Source: Myxococcota bacterium
GTDB taxonomy: Bacteria > Myxococcota_A > UBA796 > UBA2385
Direction: 5' to 3'
Assembly (NCBI GenBank): GCA_023150805.1
Contig: JAKLKF010000017.1
Span: 1-64,000 of the forward strand
DNA length: 64,000 nt
Positions 40,638 to 48,909 of this stretch are shown in pieces (position 1 is the first letter of the stretch; the number at the start of each line of letters is the position of its first letter). The position numbers and the translations under genes were made by a program. The notes under the pieces were generated by a model. It did not search any database. It was not told the origin of the DNA and saw only the letters and a program-made list of their open reading frames with translations.

Positions 40638-43013
40638 CTACTCGCAGGCGTACTGGTCGCAGGAGATGTCTCCGTCGGCGCCCACGAAGTAGCCCGAGTG
40701 GTAGTAGACGGAGATGTCGTCCGGGGTGTTGTCCATGGTGCCGCTGCCCCAGTCCGTGCCGTCGCTGGTCAGCCTCCCCGTGCTGGAGGTGGACAGGTAG
40801 GCGCCGCCCCCCTCCTCGTCGTTGGCGTAGTTGTCCCGGACGCTGCCGCCGACCAGCGACAGGGTGGCGTCGTCCAGCCAGAAGGCGCCACCGGTCCGCG
40901 AGGCGCTGTTGCCCTCCACGACACAGTCCGCCAGCTCGATGGTGGCGCCGTCATCGGCGGAGATGGCGCCCCCGTTGTAGGGGTACCGGTTCGCCGTGAT
41001 CTCGCAGCCCTCCATCACCAGGTCCGAGGACAGGATGTAGATCCCACCCCCGTAGTAGCTGGCGTCGTTGTCGTGGATCACCGTGTCGACCGCCAGCGTG
41101 TCACAGTCCTCCAGGTACATGCCGCCGGCGTAGGTCGTCCCTCCCATGGTCATCACCACCCCGTCCAGGACCAGGCTGGAGGCGTCGTGGCAGCGCACGC
41201 CGCTGCCACCGTCGTGGGCGCTGCCCGTGCCCGCCAGGTAGCCCGCCCCGTCGTACAGGGTCAGGTCGGTCAGGCTGGCGTCGACCGTGGCGCCGGTCAC
41301 CACCACGACCGGTCCCAGGCCCTCTCCGCGCAGCGTCACGTCACCCCAGCCGATCACGTCCACGTCGTGGTGCAGGACCAGGCGCGTGCTCCACGCGCCG
41401 TCGCAGAAGGAGAGGGTGCCCGCGGCGGTCGAGGTCCACACGAAGGGGGAGGCCGCGGTGCCCGCCGCGAAGGTGGCGGACAGGTCCGTGTCCACGCCCG
41501 CGCTGCTGGTCCAGACCACCCCGCTGCCGTGGGTGTCCGGGTCGCAGTCGTTGTCCACGTCGTCACAGGTCTCGGTCGCGCCCGGGTGGACCGTCTCGTC
41601 GTCGTCGTGGCAGTCCAGCGCCTCGTCGTGCCAGTCGGCGCCCGGGTCGGCGCAGCGCCGCCAGGTGCTGCCCTCGCCCGCGTAGCCGTCCCCGTCCTGG
41701 TCCTCGTACCAGGTGGGCGCCGAGTCCGGGTCCACGCTGGCGTCCTCGTCGTCGACGTCCCCGTCGCAGTCCTCGTCGGTGTCCGCGGCGTCACACAGCT
41801 CCTGGCCCGCCGGCGACACGTCGGCGTCGCCGTCGTCGCAGTCCGTCGACAGGGCGGAGAAGGCCGCGGTGGCGGTCGACGGATCCACGCAGGCCCAGGT
41901 CGCGCTGCCGGCGCCATAGCCGTCCTCGTCGCCGTCCGCGTACCAGGGCTCCATCGTCGAGGTCAGCGTGTCGTCGTCGAGGTCGTCGGCCAGGCCGTCG
42001 CAGTCCTCGTCGGTCGCGTGTACATCGCAGACCTCGTCGGCGGAGGGGCTGACGTCGGGATCGGCGTCGTCGCAGTCGTCGGCGGTCGCCGCGTAGTCCA
42101 GGCTGCCCGGCGGCGGATCGCAGGACCGGCTCCCGGCGTCCCCCTCCGCCCCGTGCCCGTCTCCGTCTCCGTCCACGTACCAGGTGGCGTAGCCGCCGAC
42201 GGCCACGTCCGGGTCCCGATCGTCCGCCAGCCCGTCACAGTCCTCGTCGGTGTCGGCGTCGTCGCACAGCTCGGTCATGCCCGGGTTGACCTTCGGGTTG
42301 CCGTCGTCGCAGTCCAGGGCGTTGTCCGCCCGGCCGCCCGGGTCGTCGCAAGCCAGCACCGGATCCGATCCCACGCCGTAGCCGTCGCCGTCCGCGTCGG
42401 GGTACCAGGGCACCCGGCCGCTGCCGTCCAGGTCGGGGTCCAGGTCGTCCAGGATCCCGTCGCAGTCGTTGTCGACGTCGTCACAGACCTCGCGCGCGCC
42501 CGGGTTCACCGCCGGGTCCAGGTCGTCGCAGTCCACACAGTGCGCGAAACCGTCCTCGTCCTCGTCCTGGTACAGGGTGACCCCGTCGCAGTCGTAGTCG
42601 GTGGGGTCGGTGCAGTCCTCCTCGGGCGCGCCGGGGTGGAAGGCGGGGTCGGCGTCGTCGCAGTCCCCGCCCTGGTCGACCCAGCCCGATCCGGCCGGTC
42701 GATCGCAGGCGGTCTGCCCGCTGTCGGGCGCGCCGTAGCCGTCCCCGTCGCCGTCCAGGAACCAGCGGGTGGCGTCGGCCGCGGCCGCCTCGTCCACCGT
42801 GCCGTCGCAGTCGTCGTCCACCTCGTTGCACAGCTCGGTGGCCCATGGGTGGACGGCGGGATCGCTGTCGTCGCAGTCGTCCCCGCCGGCGGCGAGGTCG
42901 ACGAAGCCGTCGTCGTCGGCGTCGACCCCACCGCCGCCGTCGTCGTCGTCCTCGTCGGACTTGGGCAGGCAGGCCAGCAGGCCCAGCAGGAGCAGCGACA
43001 CGGGTGCGGACAC
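40638..43013 (-). CDS. MopE-like Asp/Cys repeat lipoprotein with beta-helix C terminus
   Basis: 791 aa. GTG start at 43013, with GGAGGTCCC upstream; lipobox LLGLLAC. Residues about 35-440 hold seven repeats of the type DCDDxDPxVxPGAxExCDDxDxDCDG (for example DCDDLDPAVNPGAREVCDD and DCDGILDDLDPD), the MopE copper/calcium-binding signature of myxobacteria and methanotrophs, interleaved with YxDxDGDGYG loops. The C-terminal 300 residues look like a right-handed beta-helix (LVLDGVVMTMGGTTYAGGMYL, AVDTVIHDNDASYYGGGIYI). A secreted metal-binding surface protein is the likely role. Longer upstream frames are proline-rich antisense of the next gene's linker. Confidence 0.85.
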   Translation of the reverse strand: MSAPVSLLLLGLLACLPKSDEDDDDGGGGVDADDDGFVDLAAGGDDCDDSDPAVHPWATELCNEVDDDCDGTVDEAAAADATRWFLDGDGDGYGAPDSGQTACDRPAGSGWVDQGGDCDDADPAFHPGAPEEDCTDPTDYDCDGVTLYQDEDEDGFAHCVDCDDLDPAVNPGAREVCDDVDNDCDGILDDLDPDLDGSGRVPWYPDADGDGYGVGSDPVLACDDPGGRADNALDCDDGNPKVNPGMTELCDDADTDEDCDGLADDRDPDVAVGGYATWYVDGDGDGHGAEGDAGSRSCDPPPGSLDYAATADDCDDADPDVSPSADEVCDVHATDEDCDGLADDLDDDTLTSTMEPWYADGDEDGYGAGSATWACVDPSTATAAFSALSTDCDDGDADVSPAGQELCDAADTDEDCDGDVDDEDASVDPDSAPTWYEDQDGDGYAGEGSTWRRCADPGADWHDEALDCHDDDETVHPGATETCDDVDNDCDPDTHGSGVVWTSSAGVDTDLSATFAAGTAASPFVWTSTAAGTLSFCDGAWSTRLVLHHDVDVIGWGDVTLRGEGLGPVVVVTGATVDASLTDLTLYDGAGYLAGTGSAHDGGSGVRCHDASSLVLDGVVMTMGGTTYAGGMYLEDCDTLAVDTVIHDNDASYYGGGIYILSSDLVMEGCEITANRYPYNGGAISADDGATIELADCVVEGNSASRTGGAFWLDDATLSLVGGSVRDNYANDEEGGGAYLSTSSTGRLTSDGTDWGSGTMDNTPDDISVYYHSGYFVGADGDISCDQYACE

Positions 43014-43098
43014 GGGACCTCCGGGACGGCACCACCGTAGGCCGAGGCGGCGGCCGACACAACGATTCCGGTTGCGCGGGCGGGGACACCGCGCCACC

Positions 43099-44391
43099 AT
43101 GCCGGCCATGCACCCCCTCGCCCTCTCTGCCCTGGCCCTGGTCTCCCTCCCCGCCTGCTCGTCCCTGACCTGCGGGCCCGGCACCGTGCGCGAGGGCGAC
43201 CAGTGCGTGCCGGCCGACGCCGGCACCGGCGACGGGGGAGGCACCGGCGACGGGGGCACCGCGGGCGACGGCGGAGGAGACGGCGGAGGCACCGGAGACG
43301 GGGGCACCGCGGGCGACGGAGGCACCGGCGACGGGGGCACCGCGGGCGACGGAGGCACCGGCGACGGCGGAGGCACCGGCGACGGCGGAGGCACCGGCGA
43401 CGGCGGAGGCACCGGCGACGGGGGGTCCACGGAGCTGGTCTTCGCCCCCTTCGTGGACGCGACGCTCTACCCGGTCGCCCGCCTGGGCGAGATCGCCGCC
43501 GAGACGGGGGTCGCCACCTACGCGCTGGGCTTCCTGGTCGCCCAGGGCGCGGGCGACTGCACGCCGAGCTGGGGCGGCTACTACAGCCTGGAGGCCGGGC
43601 CCGACTCCTGGGGCAGCAGCGGGCAGTACTTCCTCTACGACGAGATCGAGACCGTGCGGGCCGGCGGCGGCGACGTGATCGTCTCGCTGGGCGGGGCAGC
43701 GGGCGTGCCGCTGGAGGTGGCCTGCGACAGCGTCGACGAGCTGACCGACCAGCTCCGCGCCATCGTCGACACCCTGGACCTGGCCGTGCTGGACTTCGAC
43801 GTCGAGGGCGCCTGGCTGGCCGACGACGAGAGCGTCTCCCGTCGCAACGCCGCCATCGCCGCCCTGCAGGCCGAGCTGGCCGCCGAGGGACGCGACCTCG
43901 AGGTCTGGTTCACCCTGCCCGTCCTGCCCTCGGGCATCACCCCCGACGGCGAGGCGCTGCTGGCCGACGCCCTGGACCAGGGGGTCGACATCGGGGGCGT
44001 CAACGTGATGACCATGGACTACGGCGACGGCGCGGCCCCCGACCCCGACGGGCGCATGGGCGAGTACGCCATCGACGCCGTCACCAGCCTCCATGGCCAG
44101 CTGGCCGACCTGTGGCGCGACGCCGGCCACACCCCCACCGACGCCGAGCTGTGGGCGCGCATCGGCGCGACCCCGATGATCGGCCTGAACGACGTCGTGA
44201 CCGAGACCTTCACCCTGGAGGACGCGGGCCAGCTCCGCGACTTCGCCCGGGACCAGGGCATGGGCATGCTGTCGATGTGGTCGGTCAACCGCGACCACCC
44301 CTGCCCCGACAGCGAGTGGGTCGAGCTGACCTGCAGCAGCACCGAGGACCAGACCGAGGACTGGCAGTTCATGGCCGCCCTGGGCGGCTGA
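43099..44391 (+). CDS. GH18-like secreted lipoprotein with long GDGG linker
   Basis: 430 aa. ATG at 43099 (a second at 43108); lipobox SLPAC (Cys20). Residues 42-110 are a GTGDGG-type linker of about 70 residues. The catalytic domain, about 112-430, is GH18-like: GDVIVSLGGAAG (the SxGG strand, 191-202) and the DxxDxDxE active-site strand VLDFDVEGAWL with D232, D234 and E236. The usual chitinase tail WAYE is less clear; several Asp-rich loops fit a TIM barrel. It may be a chitinase or a related endo-glycosidase on the cell surface. The linker likely lifts the enzyme off the membrane. Confidence 0.85.
   Translation: MPAMHPLALSALALVSLPACSSLTCGPGTVREGDQCVPADAGTGDGGGTGDGGTAGDGGGDGGGTGDGGTAGDGGTGDGGTAGDGGTGDGGGTGDGGGTGDGGGTGDGGSTELVFAPFVDATLYPVARLGEIAAETGVATYALGFLVAQGAGDCTPSWGGYYSLEAGPDSWGSSGQYFLYDEIETVRAGGGDVIVSLGGAAGVPLEVACDSVDELTDQLRAIVDTLDLAVLDFDVEGAWLADDESVSRRNAAIAALQAELAAEGRDLEVWFTLPVLPSGITPDGEALLADALDQGVDIGGVNVMTMDYGDGAAPDPDGRMGEYAIDAVTSLHGQLADLWRDAGHTPTDAELWARIGATPMIGLNDVVTETFTLEDAGQLRDFARDQGMGMLSMWSVNRDHPCPDSEWVELTCSSTEDQTEDWQFMAALGG
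43222..43425 (+). repeat. In-frame GGCACCGGCGAC repeat coding for the GDGG linker
   Basis: About 200 bases of near-identical 6-, 12- and 15-base units encoding GTGDGG/GTAGDGG. Such a slippery tract could change linker length by replication slippage. Several nearby lipoproteins carry shorter versions (for example at 35900 and 56110). Confidence 0.85.
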
Positions 44392-44406
44392 GCCCGACCC
44401 TGAGGT

Positions 44407-45831
44407 TCAGCCCTCGAAGGCCTCGACCTGGGCCTGCATGGCCGCGCGCAGGCGCTCGAGCGCGTCGAGGTCCTGCGCCGAGGGGCTGCCGGGCAGCAGG
44501 TCCTCGCCCTCGGTGCCCGCGCCCGGGTCCAGGCGGTAGAGCTGCTCGGTGCGCGCGCCCCACTGTTCATCCCACACCAGCTTGTAGTCCGCGTCGCGCA
44601 GGGTGCGCTGGTGCTCCGACCGGGTGAGGCCCAGCCCGTTGGGGCGGAAGTGCTCGGCGTACACGACCTCGCGCGGCGACGGCAGGCCCGGCTCCTCGAT
44701 CCACGGCACCAGGCTCTGTCCGTCCAGCACCGGCGGCTCGCCCCGCTCGTCCAGCACGGATGCCAGGTCCACCCCGGCCAGCTCCGCCACCGTGGGCAGG
44801 ATGTCGACGACGTGCACCAGCGCGTCGCTCTCGCCGCCGGGCTCGCCCACCCGCGGGCCGGCCACGATGAGTGGCACCCGCACCCCGCCCTCGAAGATGG
44901 TCGCCTTGCCCCGGGTCACGTCCCACGGCGGCTCCATCCCGTGGCCCGGCGTGCCGTTGTCCGACAGGTAGATGATGGTCGTCCGGGCCCGCACGTCGGC
45001 GGGGATGCCGTCCAGCAGCCGCCCGATCTCGGTGTCGGCCGCCTCGACCATCGCCTCGTACAGCTCCAGCTCGCTGGAGGCTCCGTTCACCTTGTCGGTC
45101 ACCAGCCGGCTCGGCGGCGCGTGCAGGGGGTCGTGGGCGTCGTTGTAGCCCACGTACAGGAACCACGGCTCCGGCGTGTGTTCGACCCGGGCCAGCGCCT
45201 CGTCGGTGTTGTCGCTGGTCATGTAGCGGTGGGTCCAGGTCGGCTCGCCGTCGATCACCTTCTCCCACTTGCGGAAGCTGCGCGGCAGGTGCCCGCCCGA
45301 GATGGCCTCCAGCGGGTTGCCCAGGCTACCGGCGGCGCAGTCGAAGCCCTGGTCCAAGGGGTCGCTGGCCGGGCTGTCGGTCTCGAAGCCGGTGACGTGC
45401 CACTTGCCCACCAGGGCGCTGGTGTAGGGGTCGGGGGCCTGCCACAGCAGCTCGGGCAGGGTCAGCTCGTCGGGGGACAGCTCGGCCGTCTCGGTCTCGG
45501 CGTAGATCCACCAGCCGATGCCGTGCCGGCTGGGCTGCCTTCCGGTCAGGATCGAGGCCCGGGTCGGCGAGCAGGACGGGCTGGCGTAGGCGTTGCGGAA
45601 CAGCACCCCCTGGGCCGCCAGCGCGTCGATGTTCGGCGTGCGGGCCGGCGAGGGGTGCTCGCCGTAGACCGCCGTCTTGTCGACGCCGATGTCGTCGCTG
45701 ACGATGACCAGGATGTTCTGCCCGGGCTGGCCGGGGCCGTCGCCGTCGCACAGGCTGTCCGACCGCCCGCAGGCCAGGGCGGCGGGCAGGGGCAGGAGCA
45801 GGGCGGGGAGGAGGGGGCGGCGGGGGGACAT
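44407..45831 (-). CDS. Sulfatase lipoprotein (second in window)
   Basis: 474 aa. Lipobox AALAC (Cys21). Sulfatase motifs: metal-binding SDDIG (D46-D47), the modification motif C87-S-P-T-R (formylglycine site), GKWH, and YLSDNGTPGHG. Unlike the first sulfatase it uses C-S-P-T-R and has no Ig-like tail. It acts on sulfated substrates outside the inner membrane after maturation by a formylglycine-generating enzyme not seen here. GCTATCCT lies 6 bases before the ATG. Convergent with the GH18-like gene, which would fit degradation of sulfated glycans. Confidence 0.9.
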   Translation of the reverse strand: MSPRRPLLPALLLPLPAALACGRSDSLCDGDGPGQPGQNILVIVSDDIGVDKTAVYGEHPSPARTPNIDALAAQGVLFRNAYASPSCSPTRASILTGRQPSRHGIGWWIYAETETAELSPDELTLPELLWQAPDPYTSALVGKWHVTGFETDSPASDPLDQGFDCAAGSLGNPLEAISGGHLPRSFRKWEKVIDGEPTWTHRYMTSDNTDEALARVEHTPEPWFLYVGYNDAHDPLHAPPSRLVTDKVNGASSELELYEAMVEAADTEIGRLLDGIPADVRARTTIIYLSDNGTPGHGMEPPWDVTRGKATIFEGGVRVPLIVAGPRVGEPGGESDALVHVVDILPTVAELAGVDLASVLDERGEPPVLDGQSLVPWIEEPGLPSPREVVYAEHFRPNGLGLTRSEHQRTLRDADYKLVWDEQWGARTEQLYRLDPGAGTEGEDLLPGSPSAQDLDALERLRAAMQAQVEAFEG

Positions 45832-45837
45832 CGGGCG

Positions 45838-45845
45838 AGGATAGC
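45838..45845 (-). promoter_or_regulatory. GCTAYNNT box, putative leaderless promoter
   Basis: Reads GCTATCCT on the minus strand, 6 bases before the ATG at 45831; no Shine-Dalgarno. Confidence 0.5.
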
Positions 45846-45871
45846 CGGCGGGGCGGCGGTCGCGCCTGGGT

Positions 45872-46549
45872 TCAGCTCGCCATCTCCCTGCGCCGCCATG
45901 CCGTCGCCTCCAGGTAGTCCCGCGCGTCGCGCTGGCGGTCGACCACCTCCCAGCCCCGCGCGACCAGCTCGGGATCGTAGTCGTACAGGCCGTGCACCGG
46001 CTGCCCTGTGAACAGACCGTAGATCCACAGCACGACGGGGCGGCTCTTGTCCAGCATCCAGGCCAGGGCGGCGTTGCGGCTGCGCGTCTCGTCCGCGATG
46101 CACAGCAGGCCGCCGGGCGCCACGCGCGCGCAGAGGTGGTCGAGCACGACCAGGCAGTCCCTCCAGCCGAAGGTGTTGAGGAAGAAGGCGGCGATGACCA
46201 CGTCGTAGCGCTCGTCGGGCGGCAGCCGCGTCAGGTCGGCGGCCAGGAAGCGGTGGGGGTGGTCGGGTCCGATCGCCGCCTCGACCCGCCGGCGGGCGCG
46301 CGCGACCATGGCCGGCGCGATGTCGACGTAGGTGACGACGGCGCCGGAGCGCGCCAGGTCGACGTTGAAGTCGCCCGGCCCGCAGCCGACCTGCAGGACC
46401 CGGTCGCCGGGCCGGATGTGCGCCAGGAGGCGGCGCTGGGTGCGCAGCGCGCCGCCGCCCGTGAGCAGCGCGGTGAGCAGCAGGTAGACCGGTGCGAGGG
46501 GGCCGTAGTCCGCCGAATGGACGGGAGGAGGCGGGTCTTGCGAGGTCAT
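45872..46549 (-). CDS. Class I SAM-dependent methyltransferase
   Basis: 225 aa. Motif I is VLQVGCGPGDFNVDLAR, then the acidic end of strand 2 VTYVDIAPAMVARARRR, and motif IV LAADLTRLPPDERYDVVIAAFFLN. This is a methyltransferase-11/25-type enzyme for a small molecule, lipid or quinone; substrate not deducible. No signal or membrane helices, although AALAWMLDKSRPVVLWIYGLF is hydrophobic. ATG start with a GAGGAG site. It is 40 bases upstream of the sulfatase gene on the same strand. Confidence 0.82.
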   Translation of the reverse strand: MTSQDPPPPVHSADYGPLAPVYLLLTALLTGGGALRTQRRLLAHIRPGDRVLQVGCGPGDFNVDLARSGAVVTYVDIAPAMVARARRRVEAAIGPDHPHRFLAADLTRLPPDERYDVVIAAFFLNTFGWRDCLVVLDHLCARVAPGGLLCIADETRSRNAALAWMLDKSRPVVLWIYGLFTGQPVHGLYDYDPELVARGWEVVDRQRDARDYLEATAWRRREMAS

Positions 46550-46610
46550 CGTCTGTTCGACTCCTCGGGCCCCTCCTACACCCCCATTGTGGACCCACCC
46601 AGCCCCCCGC

Positions 46611-47087
46611 TCACCAGATCGCCGCGATCTCCCAGCTCACCTCGCCCGCGGGACTGTCGACCTCGAAGCCGTCGCCCGCCTCCAGCTCGGCCAGGGCCTG
46701 GCCCAGGGGCGAGGAGGGGGAGATCACGCGCACCGTCCGGCCGCCGACCTCGGCCGAGGCGCCGCCGACGGGGGCGAGGAAGACCAGGTCGCGGCGCGGC
46801 CCGACCAGCTCGACCAGGGCGCCGACCTCGGCCACCATGCGTGGGGTCGGCGCCAGCACCTCGAACCAGGCGCGCAGGCGCTGCAGCTCGTCGATGCGCC
46901 AGGCCTGGCCGCGGGCCAGGTAGGAGGCCTCGGTGGCGCGGGTGTCGTACTTGCCCTCGGCCTTGCTCTGGTCGCTGCCGACCTCGTCGCGCGCCATGGC
47001 GGCGACGGCCTCCACGGCGGCCAGCTCGGCCTCCAGCGCGGCCCGCAGGGCGGCGACGACGGCGTCCTTGTCGATGTTCACGCTCAC
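46611..47087 (-). CDS. GreA/GreB C-terminal-domain-like protein
   Basis: 158 aa, GTG start. The C-terminal 60 residues carry the FKBP-like GreA/GreB domain (VRVISPSSPLGQALAELEAGDGFEV). The N terminus is not the coiled-coil of GreA but a helical region (VVAALRAALEAELAAVEAVAAMA). So it may bind RNA polymerase or another target through the C-terminal domain without a secondary-channel arm. Its GTG overlaps the stop of the upstream subtilase gene (GTGA, 47084-47087), a translational coupling of a cytoplasmic factor to a secreted protease. Confidence 0.72.
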   Translation of the reverse strand: MSVNIDKDAVVAALRAALEAELAAVEAVAAMARDEVGSDQSKAEGKYDTRATEASYLARGQAWRIDELQRLRAWFEVLAPTPRMVAEVGALVELVGPRRDLVFLAPVGGASAEVGGRTVRVISPSSPLGQALAELEAGDGFEVDSPAGEVSWEIAAIW

Positions 47088-48874
47088 GGGCGCCTCCGCC
47101 GCCGGAGCAGGAGGGGCAGCAGCGGCAGGGCCAGGCCGCCCGCGGGGGCGGCGGCGCAGCCCACGGGCAGCTCGGCGGTGGGCTGCTGGGCGACGGGCAG
47201 CACCTCGAAGGTGCCGGTGGCCGCCTCGCCTGGACCCCAGCGGTCGACGGCGCGCACCGACCAGCCGACCACGTCCCCCGCGGCGACCTGGCCGGTCAGG
47301 TCCAGCGACGCCTCGTCCAGGGTCACGGTGCTCGCCTCCTCGCCGGTGCGCGCCCAGGTGAGCTCGTAGGACAGGCGGTCGCCGTCGGGATCCTCGGCCG
47401 CCCACTGCAAGAGCACCCGGTCCTCGGTGGCGCTGGCCACGGGGAAGGTCAGGGTCGGGGCCGGCGGGGGCTGGTCGGCGACAGCCAGGACGGCGGCGGC
47501 GGCGTTCACCCGCCCGCAGCCGTACCAGGGGCTCCAGCCCTGGTCGTCGTAGGCTCCGTCTTCACTGTCCACGTCGATGGGCTCGGCCGTCTCGCACAGG
47601 ACCTGGCGCACCTGGGCGGCGGTCAGGCGGGGGTTGGCGGCGAGCATCAGCGCGGCGACGCCGCTGACGACGGGGGCCGAGGCGCTGGTGCCCGAGAAGG
47701 AGCCGACGTAGTCGCCGTCGCCCTCGTAGCTGCCGTAGCCCTGGTCTCCGGTCAGGTCGGTGGTCAGGATCGCGCCCGAGGGGCCGGTGAGGTCCACGCC
47801 GTCGCCGTAGCTGCTGTACCACTCGCGGTCGTCGTCCCCGTCGCTGGCGGCCACGCCGATCACCGCCTCGTGGGCCAGCAGCCCGTCGCCGCCGTTGTCG
47901 CAGGCGCCGTTGCCGGCGCTGAAGACCACGACGGCGCCCAGGCCGCCGCGACCCTCCTCCTCGGCGTGGTCCAGGGCCTCCGCCACGGTGGCCCACAGCA
48001 TGTAGGCCGAGCAGCCGTTGTCGAAGCCCCAGGAGTTGGACAGCACGGCGGCGCCGGCGTCCACGGCGTCGACCAGGGCGTCGTGCAGGTCCGAGGTGGT
48101 CGTGTCGCCGCCCAGCAGCCGCACCCCGTAGACCTGGGCGTCGTAGGCCACGCCGGCCACGCCCACCCCGTTGTCGCCCACCGCGGCGGCGATGCCGGCG
48201 GCGCAGGTGCCGTGCGCGGCGTCGTCGTCGGCCGGGTCGGGGCTGGGGTCGGCGTCGCCGTCGACGAAGTCCCAGCCGTCGACCACGTCCAGGTCGGGGT
48301 GGTCGACCTGCACGCCGCCGTCGATCACGGCGACGAGCAGGCCCGCGCCGGTGGTGACGGCCCAGGCGGCCTCGGCGTCGATGTCCACGCCGGCCGTCCA
48401 GCCGCCCTGGCCGCTGTTCTCCAGGTGCCACTGGCCCGACAGGTAGGGGTCGTCGGGCAGGGCCGTCGGGGCCGGCGAGAGCGCCAGGTCGGGGTGGGCC
48501 CACAGCACGTCGGGGCGCTGGCGGAGCTGGCGCGAGAGCGAGATCTCGTCGACGCCGTCGGCGACCTGGAGCAGGAGCTGGCGGCGGCTGCCCGCCAGCA
48601 GGCGGGAGGAGGCGACCTGGGGCAGGGCCGCGAGGGCCGCGAGGGCCGCGTCGTCGGTGGCCCGGACGATCAGCGCGCCGGTGCGGCGGGCCTGGGGACC
48701 CGGGGCGCCGGGGAGGGCCCGGCCCCGGGCGTCGCCGGGACGCAGGCGGCCGTCCTCTCCCAGCACGGCGATCTCGGGCCCGCGACCGGGGAAGAACCAG
48801 GCGGGCGCGGCGGCGGCGGCGGCAGCGCCGGGACACAGCGACAGGGACAGGGCCAGCAGCAGGGGGATCGGCAT
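47084..48874 (-). CDS. Subtilisin-like serine protease with MYXO-CTERM-like tail
   Basis: 596 aa with a Sec signal (LLLALSLSLCPGAAAA). A propeptide (about 35-135) and an S8 catalytic domain follow: D185 (VIDGGVQ), H221 (HGTCAAG), oxyanion Asn in SNSWG and S397 (SGTSASAP). A fibronectin/beta domain (490-570) leads to a C-terminal tag with a Cys (PVGC), a short hydrophobic stretch (GGLALPLLPLLL) and RRRRR, the MYXO-CTERM sorting arrangement. So the protease is likely sorted to the surface and cleaved at the tag. There is a GCTACGTT box 6 bases before the ATG. Coupled to the GreA-like gene. Confidence 0.92.
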   Translation of the reverse strand: MPIPLLLALSLSLCPGAAAAAAAPAWFFPGRGPEIAVLGEDGRLRPGDARGRALPGAPGPQARRTGALIVRATDDAALAALAALPQVASSRLLAGSRRQLLLQVADGVDEISLSRQLRQRPDVLWAHPDLALSPAPTALPDDPYLSGQWHLENSGQGGWTAGVDIDAEAAWAVTTGAGLLVAVIDGGVQVDHPDLDVVDGWDFVDGDADPSPDPADDDAAHGTCAAGIAAAVGDNGVGVAGVAYDAQVYGVRLLGGDTTTSDLHDALVDAVDAGAAVLSNSWGFDNGCSAYMLWATVAEALDHAEEEGRGGLGAVVVFSAGNGACDNGGDGLLAHEAVIGVAASDGDDDREWYSSYGDGVDLTGPSGAILTTDLTGDQGYGSYEGDGDYVGSFSGTSASAPVVSGVAALMLAANPRLTAAQVRQVLCETAEPIDVDSEDGAYDDQGWSPWYGCGRVNAAAAVLAVADQPPPAPTLTFPVASATEDRVLLQWAAEDPDGDRLSYELTWARTGEEASTVTLDEASLDLTGQVAAGDVVGWSVRAVDRWGPGEAATGTFEVLPVAQQPTAELPVGCAAAPAGGLALPLLPLLLRRRRRP

Positions 48875-48880
48875 GGCGCC

Positions 48881-48888
48881 AACGTAGC
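48881..48888 (-). promoter_or_regulatory. GCTAYNNT box, divergent leaderless promoter (minus)
   Basis: Reads GCTACGTT on the minus strand, 6 bases before the ATG at 48874. It shares a 35-base intergenic region with the plus-strand box at 48896-48903. Confidence 0.5.
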
Positions 48889-48895
48889 GCACGGG

Positions 48896-48903
48896 GCTAC
48901 CCT
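48896..48903 (+). promoter_or_regulatory. GCTAYNNT box, divergent leaderless promoter (plus)
   Basis: Reads GCTACCCT, 6 bases before the GTG at 48910, with no Shine-Dalgarno. The two boxes leave 7 bases between them, so the transcripts must start in opposite directions from overlapping promoter regions. Confidence 0.5.
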
Positions 48904-48909
48904 GCCGCC

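Noticed and set aside
43014..43430. Proline-rich upstream extension of the MopE-like protein (PSPVPP repeats)
   Set aside because: It is the antisense of the GDGG linker of the GH18-like gene; a signal peptide and ribosome site mark the true GTG start at 43013.
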